The notes: generated by a model from the sequence alone, not told the origin. A DNA stretch of 64,000 nucleotides from Epiperipatus broadwayi (GCA_028023455.1 JAQFVV010006508.1:827501-891500), one strand, 5' to 3'; counted from the stretch's first letter, positions 34,642-47,157 are shown. Translations and numbers: made by a program.

Positions 34642-35695
34642 ATGACAGACAAAAATAAAGCATGGCCCTTATTCCCAGAAGGCTGTAAAGTCACCAACCA
34701 AAGCAGCGGTTGGTGGCCAAAGGTGGAGGGTTCTAAGAATCTCCTGATTGCAGACCCAGGCTGCCATTTGATGATGACTTTTTATTTAGGTACTTACAAC
34801 TGCAGATCACTTTCAAGTGAAGGAAGATTGCAAGAATTAAAAAGAAAAACTGTCTTATATTAAATGGGACATTATTGGACTTTGTGAAGTTAGAAGAAAA
34901 GGAGAGGAAATAATTGATTTAAAAAGTGGACATATACTCTATTATAAAGGCACACATATTGGAAATACAAGTGGAGTAGGATTCATTATAAATAAAAAGT
35001 GGAAGAACAATATTGTGGAGATTGATGGTGTATCGGACAGAGTGGGAAGATTAGGTATACAACTTAATAGCTAATACCAAATGCAGATAATTCAGGTTTA
35101 TGGCCCAACAAGTTCTCATAGTGATGAAGTAGTAGAAGATTTTTATATGGATGTACAAAAGGCTTTCGATCAGAGTAAACAACATTTTAAAATTGTTATG
35201 GGAGACTTTAATGCTAGAATTAGAAGACAAATAAAAGATGAAATTGCGTAGGTAATTTTGGTTATGGTAATAGAAATGAGAGAGGACATAGACTTGTGGA
35301 GTTTGCAGAAAAAGAAAAACCTTATATTATGAATTTATTTTTTGAGAAAAATGTTAAAAGGAAATGAGAGAGGACATAGACTTGTGGAGTTTGCAGAAAA
35401 AGAAAAACCTTATATTATGAATTCATTTTTTGAGAAAAATGTTAAAAGGAAATGGACATGGAAGCATCCAAATGAAGGTAGAGCAGAATTGGATTATATT
35501 TTGACTAACAGAAAATACGTATTTCAAGATTGTAATGTTCTTAATAAATTTAACACAGGAAGTGATCATCGATTAGTAAGGTGTAAGTTACATGTTAATG
35601 TAAAACTAGAGAGACAAAAATTATTAAGAAAAACATCTAATGAATTTAAATTAGAACTTACAAATAGGTTTCAAGTGTTAGGAGAATTTTGAGCA
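34642..35695 (+). pseudogene. RTE endonuclease domain remnant
   Basis: The first frame reaches LGTYNCRSLSSEGRLQELKR near 34790, the N-terminal strand of an APE-type endonuclease. After frame changes the metal-site glutamate motif IIGLCEVRRKG (near 34870), VYGPTS (near 35097), GDFNAR (35201-35217) and GSDHRLVR (near 35560) all follow in order. These are the hallmark motifs of LINE endonucleases, which nick the target DNA to prime reverse transcription. An 88-base tandem duplication at 35273-35448 shifts the frame, because 88 is not a multiple of three. Other breaks lie near 34860 and 35250. The catalytic D, N and H are still encoded. Confidence 0.85.
35273..35448 (+). repeat. 88-bp tandem duplication in the LINE endonuclease
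   Basis: GAAATGAGAGAGGACATAG starts at 35273 and 35361, and the copy ends at 35448 before GAAATGGACATGG. The two units differ by about one base, so the duplication is recent. Confidence 0.93.
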
Positions 35696-35705
35696 TGATA
35701 CAGAT

Positions 35706-36460
35706 TTGAATGAAATTAATATGAAAATAACTGATACACTTTTAAAAACTGCAACAAACAAGGCTGGTAGAAAAAAGCAGCAATTGACTAATAAAATTTC
35801 TACTGAGACTAGAGAATTTATGAAGAAAAGAAGGAATATGAAGATATACAAAAATGATGTATTAAAAAGAATTGAATATCTCAAATTTTGTAAAATGGTA
35901 TGGAAAAGATTTGAAAATGGTATAAGAAAGTATAACTGTGAAATAGCAGAGAAAGCTGTAGAAGAAAATAAAAGTCTCAAAAATGTTAAACAACATTTTG
36001 GTATTGGTAGGAAATTTATATCTGCAATAAGAAAAAAAATATGGAATTATTACTAAAAAGAGAGATGACATCATGAAATTGGTAGAAGATTTTTATCAAG
36101 AATTATATAGTAATAAAGAACAAGTACCTCCTATATCTATTACATCTTCCAAATTGCCCAGAATTTTAAATGAAGAAGTGAGACATGCAATTAAGTGTAT
36201 GAAGAAAGGAAAGGCTCCAGGAAATGATGGAATTATAATTGATATATAAAAAAAAACCTGTGAAGAAATAGAAACAATTTTAGCAAAGTTATATACCAAA
36301 TGTCTAAATGATAAAGATGTACCAGAAGATTGGAAGAATGCAGTAATAACATTAATATTTAAAAAAAGGTGATAAAGAAGATATTAGAAATAACAGACCT
36401 ATCAGCCTTTTGTCAGTTTTAGATAAATTTTTTACCAAGATAATTACAACTCGTCTACAG
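35706..36460 (+). pseudogene. RTE linker and first part of the RT domain
   Basis: The frame at 35706-36056 is a lysine-rich linker. The RT fingers follow with MKKGKAPGNDGI near 36200, DWKNAVITLIF near 36330 and, after a one-base shift, NNRPISLLSVLDKF near 36395. The sequence is cut at ITTRLQ (36460) by the LTR element. A stop at about 36246 and the shift near 36362 show that decay had set in apart from the insertion. RT copies the element RNA at the nicked target. Confidence 0.85.
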
Positions 36461-38588
36461 TGTAACGATATATAAATATGTCCTTACATTAATTTAAAAT
36501 AAAAACTTAAAAGTTCGCAAATAAAAGGAAAAAACTAAACGCTAAAATTAAAATGTTTGTTAAACATATATATATATATATTCGCACAGATGCTAAACTT
36601 TAAAAATATTTTTTTTCATAAACAAAAAAAAAGTATTTGAACGTATTTTTTTTAATAAAAAAATACAAGATTGAAATATAAAAATATCTTAATAAAAAAA
36701 ATAACGTAAGTTAAAATAAAAAACAGGTATTAATTAATTCCTGTAATCTATAAATGGAAATGATTGTTTATTAATTATCTAAAAGCTGTTTAATTAAAAA
36801 GTCAGATAAAAAGTTAGATAAGAGAAGAAAGAGAAATTAGCTTGACCAATGGAAGCACTAGGCCTTGGCTTGGACCCTAACGGAAGTGATAGATTAGTGA
36901 CGTTTTGTTCATTGAATCCTTGTGGATAATATAAAAAGGGAAATACAGTTTTTCTGACAGTTTTAGCGTTGTGTGTTTGAGAGATGTGGTATGACGCACA
37001 TACCACACTCTCTATATAAAAAAAATGAAAAATGAAAAGACTGTGATACCTTGAACCAGCTATTGCCATCTCCAGAACATTACCTTCTAATGGAGGTTTC
37101 GCTAGGAATTGAAAGCAGAGGCCTGGACTCTTCTACCATAAGCTATATGAAATGAACAATTGTTAAAATCAATTAAGAACTTTTGTCAAGTTTTACAAAT
37201 TGATAAACAAGCCAACTGAAATGTTAAAACGGACTCTTATCTGACTTTTGTAAGTTTTTAAATCAAATTAATAATGTTTAATTTTATATGTTTTCCGATT
37301 GATAAACATCATTTCCATTTTTTTTTCTTATTGTAAAGATTATTTAAATGTATGAAATTTAAGTTGTTTATAGATGCTTGCATGGATTCGTTTGCGGTTA
37401 ATTATATTTTGGTTTTCATATTTGATCAAAATATATAGACATTCGATAAATAATGATACCTTACGGTGAGTATCTAAAATGTATTTATTTGGATGTCTTT
37501 TAAGTTATTGGTGACAACGCAAGTATCTTATGGTGAATAATATTGGGTTACTTATAAGTTTCCGTCTGCGATTGTCAGTATCAATAATTTTGTATTTTGA
37601 TCGTTTATGTTTATTTTGAAATGTTTTTGACTGTGGAATCTATGTAATCGATCTATACCCAACATTTTTAAACAAATCTGTGCGAACATATTTAAATGTT
37701 AAAATTAAGTCGGGCGTGAATGGCTATATAGTTTTGTAAAGTTGTATTAAGGGAAGGTAATCTTAGGTTATTCATTTCTAGTTGAATTGGTTCAATGGAT
37801 TGGATATATTTGTGTAATTAGTAGATGTGGTATGAGGTCTGCTACCGGCAGGATTATAGATATATGCCACACACCCTCTGTTTGCCTATGGATGGGTTTG
37901 TAAGTCGGCAGAAGACTGCAGTCCATTTTTATGGAGTTTTTTGTTTATTGTTCTACTTGCCAACAGATGTCACATTCCTGTTGGTGGAGAGTCAATGTCT
38001 TCTCTATTTCTACTTATTGTTCAGATGTACATTCCTGACAATATAGTATTTTGTGTTGTCGTATCATGCTACATTGAATACATGAATGTATCAGATGGAT
38101 TGGCGCCAATTTGGTTGCGAAATTTGTTGCCTAAGGTTAAATCAGGGAAGAATATTTTCTTTTCAAATGCAGATCTATGTAGTCTATTCATACTTGACTA
38201 TCTAAATAATAATTAAACTCATTGAAACTTAGTTAAATGTAAAATTAAAAGTTAATATAAAAATCTAAAATGTTAAACTTATTCCTCGAAATTTAAATAT
38301 TATTTTATATGTGCGTAAATAAATATTTTTATATGTTAATTTCTGGCAGTGGCTTTTACTCTTTGATATTTAAGATATAAATTAAGATATAGATTTTTAT
38401 CTCTGCGTCTCCACTGAGCTAGTGACTTGGGCTAACGATCGGAATATTTAAATAAAGTGGAATCTTAACAGCGCGTATCTGCCTACTTTATAAATTTTTC
38501 TAGGCTCAAATGCCTAGATGGCGCCCTTGTAGTGCAGATATTGTTTTTGTGGTTAGATTCGATCTTCACTTTCATTTCGATCGTTATA
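36461..38588 (+). repeat. 5' LTR of the nested element (2.1 kb)
   Basis: TGTAACGATA to TCGTTATA. TATAAAAA at 36930-36937 is a likely TATA box. Short open frames at 37825-38216 recur in the other LTR only because the two LTRs are recent copies. Confidence 0.88.
36930..36937 (+). promoter_or_regulatory. TATA box of the nested LTR
   Basis: TATAAAAA followed by GGG. The matching site at 39588 reads TATAAAATGGG. Confidence 0.5.
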
Positions 38589-39120
38589 ATTGGCGTCCCA
38601 AGTGTGGTCTTACTTCAGAGATTGACCCTGAGAATTTTAAAAGTGAATCATGCCCGTAAATTTTTTGCTGAAATTGTATAAATATATTTGTTGTATTGAC
38701 ATGGAGTTGCAGTTTGAAGTTTTGTTTAAAAAGTGCTGCCAGTAAGAAAAATTGTGCATATGTAGAGAGAAATACGAGGAATAAAAAGTAATAAATAAAA
38801 CGTAATTAATAAATATAAATCTTTTTTTTTTTTTTTTAAAAAGTCTTGTTTAAAATCTAATCATTTAACTTGCCTAAATAATACTTAAAGGTAGGAGAAA
38901 TGAAACTTGGAAGGGAGGGGGCAGAAATTTAGCTGGTAGTAGGGAATTATCAGTCAACTTTTTTTTTATCATTATATTTGTAATTACTGTTTTGTCTTGG
39001 AAAAAAAGTTTTGTCCTTTTGAAATTTTCATATATAATCAATTTGTGTAACGTAATTACTAACACTAAGTAAATTCTTTTTTTTTTTAATGTTTTTGTTT
39101 TTTGAGGAAGTTTACTGATA
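38589..39120 (+). other. Internal region of the nested LTR element
   Basis: About 530 bases. It holds the PBS-like site (38591) and a purine-rich patch at 38887-38930 (GAAGGGAGGGGGCAG), but no coding frame and no clear polypurine tract at the 3' edge. Confidence 0.8.
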
Positions 39121-41987
39121 TGTAACGATATATAAATATGTCGTTACATTAATTTAAATTAAAAACTTAAAAGTCCGCAAATAAAAGGAAAAAACTAAAC
39201 GCTAAAATTAAAATGTTTGTTAAACATATATATATATTCGCACAGATGCTAAACTTTAAAAATATTTTTTTTCATAAACAAAAAAAAAGTATTTGAACGT
39301 ATTTTTTTTTAATAAAATAATACAAGATTGAAATATAAAAATATCTTAATAAAAAAATAATGTAAGTTAAAATAAAAAAAACAGGTATTAATTAATTCCT
39401 GTAATCTATAAATGAAAATGATTGTTTATTAATTATCTAAAAGCTGTTTAATTAAAAAGTCAGATGAAAAGTTAGATAAGAGAAGAAAGAGAAATTAGCT
39501 TGACCAATGGAAGCACTAGGCCTTGGCTCGGACCCTAACGAAAGTGATAGATTAGTGACGTTTTGTTCATTGAATCCTTGTGGATAATATAAAATGGGAA
39601 ATACAGTTTTTCTGACAGTTCCAGCATTGTGTGTTTGACAGATGTGGTATGACGCACATACCACACTCTCTATAAAAAAAATGAAAAGACTGTGATACCT
39701 TGAACCAGCTATTGCCATCTCCAGAACATTACCTTCCAATGGAGGTTTTGCTAGGAATTGAAAGCAGAGGTCTGGACTCTTCTACCATAAGCTATATGAA
39801 ATGAACAATTGTTAAAATCAATTAAGAACTTTTGTCAAGTTTTACAAATTGATAAATAAGCCAACTGAAATGTTAAAACAGACTCTTATCTGACTTTTGT
39901 AAGTTTTTAAATCAAATTAACCTTTTAACCGCTAATTTTATCATTGGTTGTATCAGATAAAAATCAAATCTTATAATTGGCCAACTCACAAACTGAAGAC
40001 AAAGCCTATTGTTAAAACATATTTGCCTATAAAATTAAATTCAACTCAGATACGTTTATAAAAAGTATATTATTAATTTTTCAGGTTATGAAGAAAACGA
40101 AAGTTCTTTCAAAAATAAATTGCTATTTATTTATTCTAAAATATTCAATATCGGCAACATAAAAGCTATAATATAAACAAAAAGATCGACTTTTACGTTA
40201 TAGAAAAGTAAATATTTTTTTTTACTACATCTTCAATATTTTTACTTAAATCGTCAATATTTTTCGAAAATAATTTTGTTTTTTTATTATTCTCTGTTAA
40301 ATAATTTTAATTTCTCAAAATATTCTTTTAAACTAATTTAAATCGTATTCGAAATGAAAATCTCAGTGTTTTTCTTTATTTTCTTTGATCAGGCAGTTTC
40401 TTTGTTCTTTCCAGCCAATCAGAATGTCTTTTTCGGCTGAGAGCATGCTAAGAACCAATCACAAATAATGTTCCTTCTTTGTTTAGGTTTAAATGCGTTT
40501 TTTTTCTATTTTTTACTTGTAAAATAAATTGGAAGATGGCACCATCTTACAGAGCTTTTAAAAACTAATTCAATACGTGTTTAACGAATATTTTTGTATA
40601 AAAACTGGCTGAGTTAGAGTGATGTCAGATGTCAACGAGGAGCCTCATAAGAGGCGGGCAAAGAGTTAATAATGTTTAATTTTATATGTTTTCCGATTGA
40701 TAAACATCATTTCCATTTTTTCTTCTTATTGTAAAGATTATTTAAATGTCTGAAATTTAAGTTGTTTATAGACGCTTGCATGGATTCGTTTGTGGTTAAT
40801 TATATTTTGGTTTTCATATTTGATCAAAATATATAGACATTCGATAAATAATGATACCTTACGGTGAGTATCTAAAATGTATTTATTCGGATGTCTTTTA
40901 AGTTATTGGTGACAACGCAAGTATCTTATGGTGAATACTATTGGGTTACTTATAAGTTTCCCTCTGCGATTGTCGGTATCAATAATTTTGTATTTTGATC
41001 GTTTATGTTTATTTTGAAATGTTTTTGACCGTGGAATCTATGTAATCGATCTATACCCAACATTTTTAAACAAATCTGTGTGAACATATTTAAATGTTAA
41101 AATTAAGTCGGGCGTGAATGGCTATATAGTTTTGTAAAGTTGTATTAAGGGAGGGTAATCTTAGGTTATTCATTTCATAGTTGAATTGGTCCAATGGATT
41201 GGATATATTTGTGTAATTAGTAGATGTGGTATGAGGTCCGCTACGGGCAGGATTATAGATATACGCCACACTCCCTCTGTTTGCCTATGGATGGGTTTGT
41301 AAGTCGGCAGAAGACCACAGTGCATTCCTATGGAGTTTTTTGTTTATTGTTCTACTTGCCAACAGATGTCACATTCCTGTTGGTGGAAAGTCAATGTCTT
41401 CTCTATTTCTACTTATTGTTCAGATGTACATTCCTGACAATATAGTATTTTGTGTTGTCGTATCATGCTACACTGAATACATGAATGTATCAGATGGATT
41501 GGCGCCAATTTGGTTGCGAAATTTGTTGCCTAAGGTTAAATCAGGGAAGAATATTTTCTTTTCAAATGCAGATCTATGTAGTCTATTCATACTTGACTAT
41601 CTAAATAATAATTAAATTCATTGAAACTTAGTTAAATGTAAAATTAAAAGTTAATATAAAAATCTAAAATGTTAAACTTATTCCTCAAAATTTAAATATT
41701 ATTTTATTTGTGCTTAAATAAATATTTTTATATGTTAATTTCTGGCAGTGGCTTTTACTCTTTGATATTTAAGATATAAATTAAGATATAGATTTTTATC
41801 TCTGCGTCTCCACTGAGCTAGTGACTTGGGCTAACGATCGGAATATTTAAAGAAAGTGGAATCTTAACAGCGCATATCTGCCTACTTTATAAATTTTTCT
41901 AGCCTCAAATGCCTAGATGGAGCCGTTGTAGTGCAGATATTGTTTTTGCGGTTAGATTCGATCTTCACTTTCATTTCGATCGTTATA
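39121..41987 (+). repeat. 3' LTR of the nested element, carrying a MITE
   Basis: Matches the 5' LTR throughout except for the 39921-40665 insertion and scattered single-base changes. Ends TCGTTATA before the ACAG duplication. Confidence 0.88.
39917..40669. mobile_element. piggyBac-like MITE with TTAA duplication
   Basis: The element is 39921-40665 (745 bases), with TTAA on each side (39917-39920 and 40666-40669). The sister LTR has the empty site with a single TTAA (CAAATTAATAATG). Ends are CCTTTTAACCGC and, inverted, CTCTTTGCCCGC. This resembles the CCCTTTG-type ends of piggyBac elements. There is no transposase frame, so it would need an enzyme from elsewhere. Confidence 0.82.
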
Positions 41988-41991
41988 ACAG

Positions 41992-43187
41992 AGAACTTTG
42001 GATTTCCACCAACCAAGAGAACAAGCTGGATTTAAAAGTGGTTTTAGTTCAATAGATCATATCCAGGTATTGAGAGAAGTCATAGAAAGGACAAATGAAT
42101 ATGAGTTGTCATTATGTTTTGGATTTGTAGATTATGAAAAAGCATTCGATTCTATACACATTTCTTCTGTGATTAAAGCATTGGATCATCAAGGTATAGA
42201 TCCAGGATATTGTCATATTTTAAAGAATATTTATAAAAATGCAACAGCAACAATTAGATTACATAATGATACTGGAAAAATCACCATTGAGAAAGGTGTA
42301 AGACAAGGTGACTCCATATCTCCAAAATTCTTTACAGCAGTGCTGCAAGAAGTATTTTGTGGATTAAAATGGAAAACTAATGGAGTGAAAGTAAATGGAG
42401 GGTATTTAAGTCATTTAGATTTCGCAGATGATGCAGTTGTTTTTGCAAATAATGTTTCAGAGCTGCAGGAAATGTTGCAAGAGTTGGCAGATGAAAGTAG
42501 AAAATTAGGACTAAATATAAATGTTAAAAAGACTAAAGTAATGTTTAATCGATTTGCTCAAAATATGAAGATAAAGATTGATTATGATGAATTAGAAGAA
42601 GTTAACAGTTACAAATACCTTGGTCAGATTATTAATACAGATGGAAACATAATGGAGGAAATTAATCATAGAATTAAACTTGGTTGAAGTGCTTTTGGTA
42701 GAAATAACGTTGATACTAAAAGGAAATATGCATGTGTGTTTCAAAAGGATGGTTTTTCAACAAATGTGTTTTACCAGTTCTAACTTATGGATCTGAGACT
42801 TGGACACTTAATAGAAGAGCAATACAGAGACTTCAGACCACTCAAAGGAGTATGGAGAGATGTATGTTGGGAGTAACAAGAAGAGATCGAATACGCAATG
42901 TATGGGTAAGACAACAAACAGGTGTTACTGACCCTATTGAAAAGATTAAAAGATCGAAATGGAGTTGGGCTGGACATATTTCTAGAAGAGATGATAATAG
43001 ATGGACAATTGAAAATTTAAACTGGATTCCAAGAGATTGTAAAAGACCCAGAAAGAGACCACATGTAAGAAGGATGGATGAAATAAGAAAATGTGCAGGG
43101 GTGTTGTGGAGAAGAGAAGCTAAAGATCAGAGAAGATGGATTAAACTTGGAAAGACCTTCATCCTGCAGTGGATTGATAATGGTTGA
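41992..43187 (+). pseudogene. RTE RT palm and C-terminal domain, interrupted
   Basis: The frame resumes with QPREQAGFKSGFSSIDHI near 42016 and continues with FGFVDYEKAFDSI (near 42119), KGVRQGDSISPKFF (near 42293) and the catalytic FADD at about 42420-42433. Then come NVKKTKVMFN and YKYLGQIINTDG. A stop near 42685 and a frame change precede the C-terminal part at 42732-43187. There LTYGSETWTL, KWSWAGHISRRDDNRW and WRREAKDQRRW give the RTE-type tail. This is the longest intact LINE piece here, but it lacks a start and has a break. Confidence 0.9.

Positions 43188-43188
<1 letters not shown>

Positions 43189-43262
<74 letters not shown>
43189..43262. repeat. (TA)n tail of the LINE, interrupted by CATATA
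   Basis: TA run beginning right after TGGTTGATGA. RTE elements often end in simple repeats of this kind. Confidence 0.9.
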
Positions 43263-43266
<4 letters not shown>

Positions 43267-44994
43267 ACTATAGAAAAGTGTCTCTTTCAAATGGATTTTA
43301 TGACACAGTAAAAAATAAATTTTTATTTTTAATATATTGTAACAGGATTGGGGAGATATACTGGATTCTGGTAAAATGGGGTGAAAATGGCATGATGGCA
43401 AATCATCTACGACCTCAAGTACAAAAATATTTCAAATAATGAAAATTTAAGATATTTATGTTTAATATCAATAATATATAAGCAATGGTTTATATTATAA
43501 GAGAATATAAGATCTCAAGAGATCTCTGATAAATCAGCAGATAAACTACTCAGAATAAATAAAATCATAATTATAATAATATTAAATAGTGCTAACACAC
43601 TTTTAAAGTAAAGCTGTATAAATTAATAGCAATTAATCAATTGAAATGGCATGGCGCTTTGGAGAAAATATATTTCTTATAATCATAGCCAGTTATGACT
43701 CATTCATTGAAAGTTGTAAGTGTGTTTGCACTATTTAATATTATTATAATTTGCACAAACGTAAAACATAAATCTATAATTTTTTACTTAAAATCATAAT
43801 TATAAATCCATGGTTTTTCAATCAGAATTATCAATATGTATAATAAATAATCAAAAGAAATACCAAAAAATCCATTCATCATCATGAATGATCAACAATA
43901 TAAAATAATATCAACAGTCAATCTTGTAACTGGATTGGAAATAGGCCTTCTGTAGACCATGATGAGTATTGAACCTTTACCAGCTTGAGGCAGATTATTG
44001 AAACCATTATTTCAATGCACCACTTAAATGCTAATCCATCAGAATACATAACTTGGTAAATCTAAACAATAATACTGTGTTATTAAAATATGCTTATCAT
44101 CAATGATCTGGCCACATAGTACCATTAATATACTGGCCTATTATAAACTTATTTTTTATGACTAAACTAAAACAAAATGTAGTCAGGGATTTGAAGAATA
44201 TAATCTTCACTCCAAAACAAGAACAATACCATAATGAAATGTTCCTAAAGCACTAAATACATTCCCATTCATATATTCATCCCATGCTGAAACATAGCTC
44301 AGAGAATTTAAGTCTTTATTACTTTTATGGTGATCAAGAGATGATGTAATACAATTTTTAACAAATAAATTCATTTATTAACAGTAAGTAATGATATTAA
44401 GGTCAGTAGAAACTGGCTTTTGATTTTGAATAATACATGCTAAAAGTTAACATGTTATGATTTACAATATTAATATACAAATTTCAATTTATTACCTTGA
44501 TTACATTACTTCTTAATTGGTATCTATAAATGTATATATGTGATTAATACAAAATTCAAGTTATTACGTGGTAGTTTACATATATATGCACAAAGACACA
44601 CAATTTATAATATGCAATTAACATATTTCAATTGGCATTCAATAAGAAGAAAAATGATTAAAGTTTACATATATGCCCTATTTTAATTTGTTATGACAAT
44701 AATAATATATTTTACTAACTAATTCAATTTGGAAAATATGCAGAAAATTTCACACATATATGTGTGTATAAAGAAAATGTAGATATAATTTAAAATCAGT
44801 CATCAAATTCTATTACAACTTGTTTCTTTTTCTTTTCAAACTAAATAAAATATTTTTTGTTTGACAGGTACATGTTGATCAATTAATTACCAAGGTCTCT
44901 AGATATAAAATGTCTCTTTTTTCTTTAATAAATGAATAATAAAATTGCTTTATATATCTGTCACTTCAGACCAAAGAAATCATTTAAAATTTTG

Positions 44995-45073
<79 letters not shown>

Positions 45074-46186
45074 ATGTTAGATTTCAACTCAAGCAAAAGT
45101 TATTTGCTTGATTTACTTTAAGTTACTAAGGTAAATATCATTTTAAGGAATATTAAAAAAACTCACTGAAAATTTGTTTATCGGTGCATCTTTGGATAAA
45201 GACAAAGCAACATATGTATAACTACTTCTTCATTAACTGATGTTTTTTTCTTGATGGGACCAGTTCATGAAAATCCAGCTAAGTTCATCTTGATTTAGGT
45301 TCACTTCTGTTTTGGACTTGCAGACTTTGAGACAGCAAACTATTTTCTGAATATTTGAATGTAGAAATTGGTCATCTTCATGAATCAAAACATCAGCAGT
45401 AAATTAGGGTAGCTGCTTTTTTGCATTCTTATACCTTCATGGCAGCCCTCTGTATAATTCTGCCAGTTATCTATGGAGCTAGATTTAATGTGGCCACTCT
45501 CTGCTACAGTCACCATCAAACTGCAACTAACTCTTCATAAAATTTGCAGCTAGCAATTAGATAACAGCTTCACCAAAAATATTAGGACAAAAACTGCCTT
45601 AAAAATTAATATCCAAACTTTGCAGCTGTCCAGCTTGACCACCTGCTTAAAATATTAAACCAGACTTTTCTGGCCAGCTCTTACAAAACCGACAAGTCAT
45701 ACTGAACTGATATTTTTATGAACCCTTTCATGGAATTATTTTGCAGTAGTAATGACCCAATCAATTTTTTTTTCTTATCTTTTCAAGAAAGATCACTAAT
45801 CTTTTTCAAATCTTTTTTACATTAAAAGCTACTTTTGAAAGCAACTTTGCAATTTTATCAAAGGAGTGATCTACATGTTTTTACTTAGATAATGAAATGC
45901 ATCCAAGCATTAATTAAAAAATATATTTTATACAAGTTTTAGTTAAAAGATTTTTTTCAAAACAATAGTTAATAGAAATATTTACAATTATCAGTTCTAT
46001 TTTAAACATAAAACACACTTTTTTTTTTAATTTCAAAATCATAATAATAATATTAATTTTTATTGGATCTTTTAAAACCTGTATTTCACAATAGCATTTT
46101 ATTTTAAATTCAGTTATTTATACCTTTATTACTCTAGGATAGTGTAGAAAAATATCTCCAAATTTATGTCTGTGTTTATTTTTACT

Positions 46187-46232
<46 letters not shown>

Positions 46233-46344
46233 AATAAACATAAATATACACACACACATATATATATTTGACATATATATATATATATATGTGTGTAATA
46301 AATAAAGTTTGATATCTGTATTCGTTTCACAATATATGTAATAT
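43263..46344. other. Long AT-rich stretch, no gene seen
   Basis: About 3 kb without a supported gene. It includes TA-rich inverted runs at 44996-45071 and TA runs near 46191-46227 and 46270-46290. A less AT-rich patch at 45240-45720 has no open frame that I recognise. Confidence 0.5.
44996..45071. repeat. (TA)n array with a central ATGATA interruption
   Basis: TA run of about 40 bases, GATA, then a second TA run ending before TCAATG. Confidence 0.9.
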
Positions 46345-46400
46345 ACAAATCAATATAAATATATATCAAAATACAGTACAATTTATATAAATTATATTCT

Positions 46401-46450
46401 TTTAGAAGTACTTTCAACTATACACTTTGTAGTCTTTATCAACTATATAA
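46401..46450 (-). ncRNA. Hammerhead-like motif, left PLE arm
   Basis: Reverse strand: stem I TAG/CTA, core TTGATAAA, stem II GACTA/TAGTT (closed by a G-T pair), then GAAA and self-complementary AGTACT. One stem II base differs from the right arm, but pairing is kept as a wobble. Confidence 0.45.
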
Positions 46451-46499
46451 CGTTGAAAAATCAAAACGAGACAACCCTTAACAATACCCATAGTTCAAT

Positions 46500-47102
46500 T
46501 CAGATTTCCCACAATTCTGTTATCTTAACATTTGATGACTGGCGATTCATTAACATTTGACGATTTCTTGAAATCAACATAGCCTCTTTTATTTTACGTT
46601 TATTATGACAATGTTCAATTTGAATAATTTTCATATTTTTATAATCAAATTTAAATCCATATTGACAAGATTTATTATGATCAAATATAACAGATGATGA
46701 AGGTTTATTTACATCTGTTCCATATTGATTCTCTTTTTGAATTCTATTATATAAAAGCATATGTTCTTTTATTCTCTTCTCAAATGTACACTTAGATTCA
46801 CCAATGTATTGTACGCCACATCCACATATCAATCTATATATAATAGAATTTTGATTAAACTTTGAATTTTGAATTTTAGCATTATTAAGCAATCTAATTA
46901 TGTTATTTGATAAGAAAAAAGCAATATGACACAAACCATTATAAATTTTCCTAATAAACTTGACCTGCTCATCTGATATAAATGGCATTGAAATCCATTT
47001 TATTTTGATATTTTTATTTTTAATTTTATTATAGTGTTGATTTCTTTTAAATCCTTTAATAATATTAGCAATTGGATTTTTATAATAACCAATTTTCAAC
47101 AA
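46500..47102 (-). CDS. PLE GIY-YIG endonuclease fragment, left arm (200 codons)
   Basis: An open frame of 200 codons with the PLE GIY-YIG pattern: IYRLICGCGVQYIGESKC at about residues 88-105, EKRIKEHM next, and a C-terminal helix region RKIKEAMLISRNRQ. The CGCG pair before YIG fits PLE nucleases that carry a small zinc-binding insert. The part before residue 85 would be the end of the RT-to-EN linker. There is no RT and no confirmed promoter, so it is a truncated retroelement frame and not a host gene. It mirrors 47158-47799, with which it shares nearly all residues, including the repeated NRQSSNVKITELWEI end. Confidence 0.72.
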   Translation of the reverse strand: MLKIGYYKNPIANIIKGFKRNQHYNKIKNKNIKIKWISMPFISDEQVKFIRKIYNGLCHIAFFLSNNIIRLLNNAKIQNSKFNQNSIIYRLICGCGVQYIGESKCTFEKRIKEHMLLYNRIQKENQYGTDVNKPSSSVIFDHNKSCQYGFKFDYKNMKIIQIEHCHNKRKIKEAMLISRNRQMLMNRQSSNVKITELWEI

Positions 47103-47157
47103 GTCATTAACAAATAAATGTACATTTTTAATTTTATCACATTTATTTGTTAATGAC

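Larger units (their letters stand above)
36461..41987 (+). mobile_element. Non-autonomous LTR retrotransposon inserted in the LINE
   Basis: Two closely similar LTRs (36461-38588 and 39121-41987) flank only about 530 bases, with a PBS-like TGGCGTCCCAAGTGTGG at 38591. LTR ends are TGTAACGA and TCGTTATA. The second end is a one-base change from the perfect inverse TCGTTACA. The target duplication is ACAG (36457-36460 and 41988-41991). With no coding capacity inside, it must have been moved by proteins of another element. The 3' LTR is 0.74 kb longer because of a MITE. Confidence 0.88.
34321..43262 (+). mobile_element. RTE-type LINE, split by an LTR retrotransposon
   Basis: An apurinic-type endonuclease and RT open frame on the forward strand runs from about 34642 to 36460 and resumes at 41992 after a nested insertion. 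The 3' end reads TGATGA followed by a long TA run. A short-repeat tail is typical of RTE elements. The junction reads in frame when the insertion and one copy of its ACAG duplication are ignored. Frame changes and stops show that the LINE is dead. The 5' part, 34321-34640, is probably leader. Confidence 0.85.

Noticed and set aside
36794-37069. Reverse-strand frame repeated at 39452
   Set aside because: Also LTR sequence. The two versions differ in length and residues as expected for non-coding DNA.
37825-38216. Two open frames conserved between the LTRs (again at 41224-41615)
   Set aside because: Conservation is explained by the recent common origin of the two LTRs. No domain, and the diverged copy at 3912 does not keep the frames.
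46194-46417. Reverse-strand frame rich in YI repeats beside the PLE arm
   Set aside because: It is TA and CA simple repeat plus the element tail.
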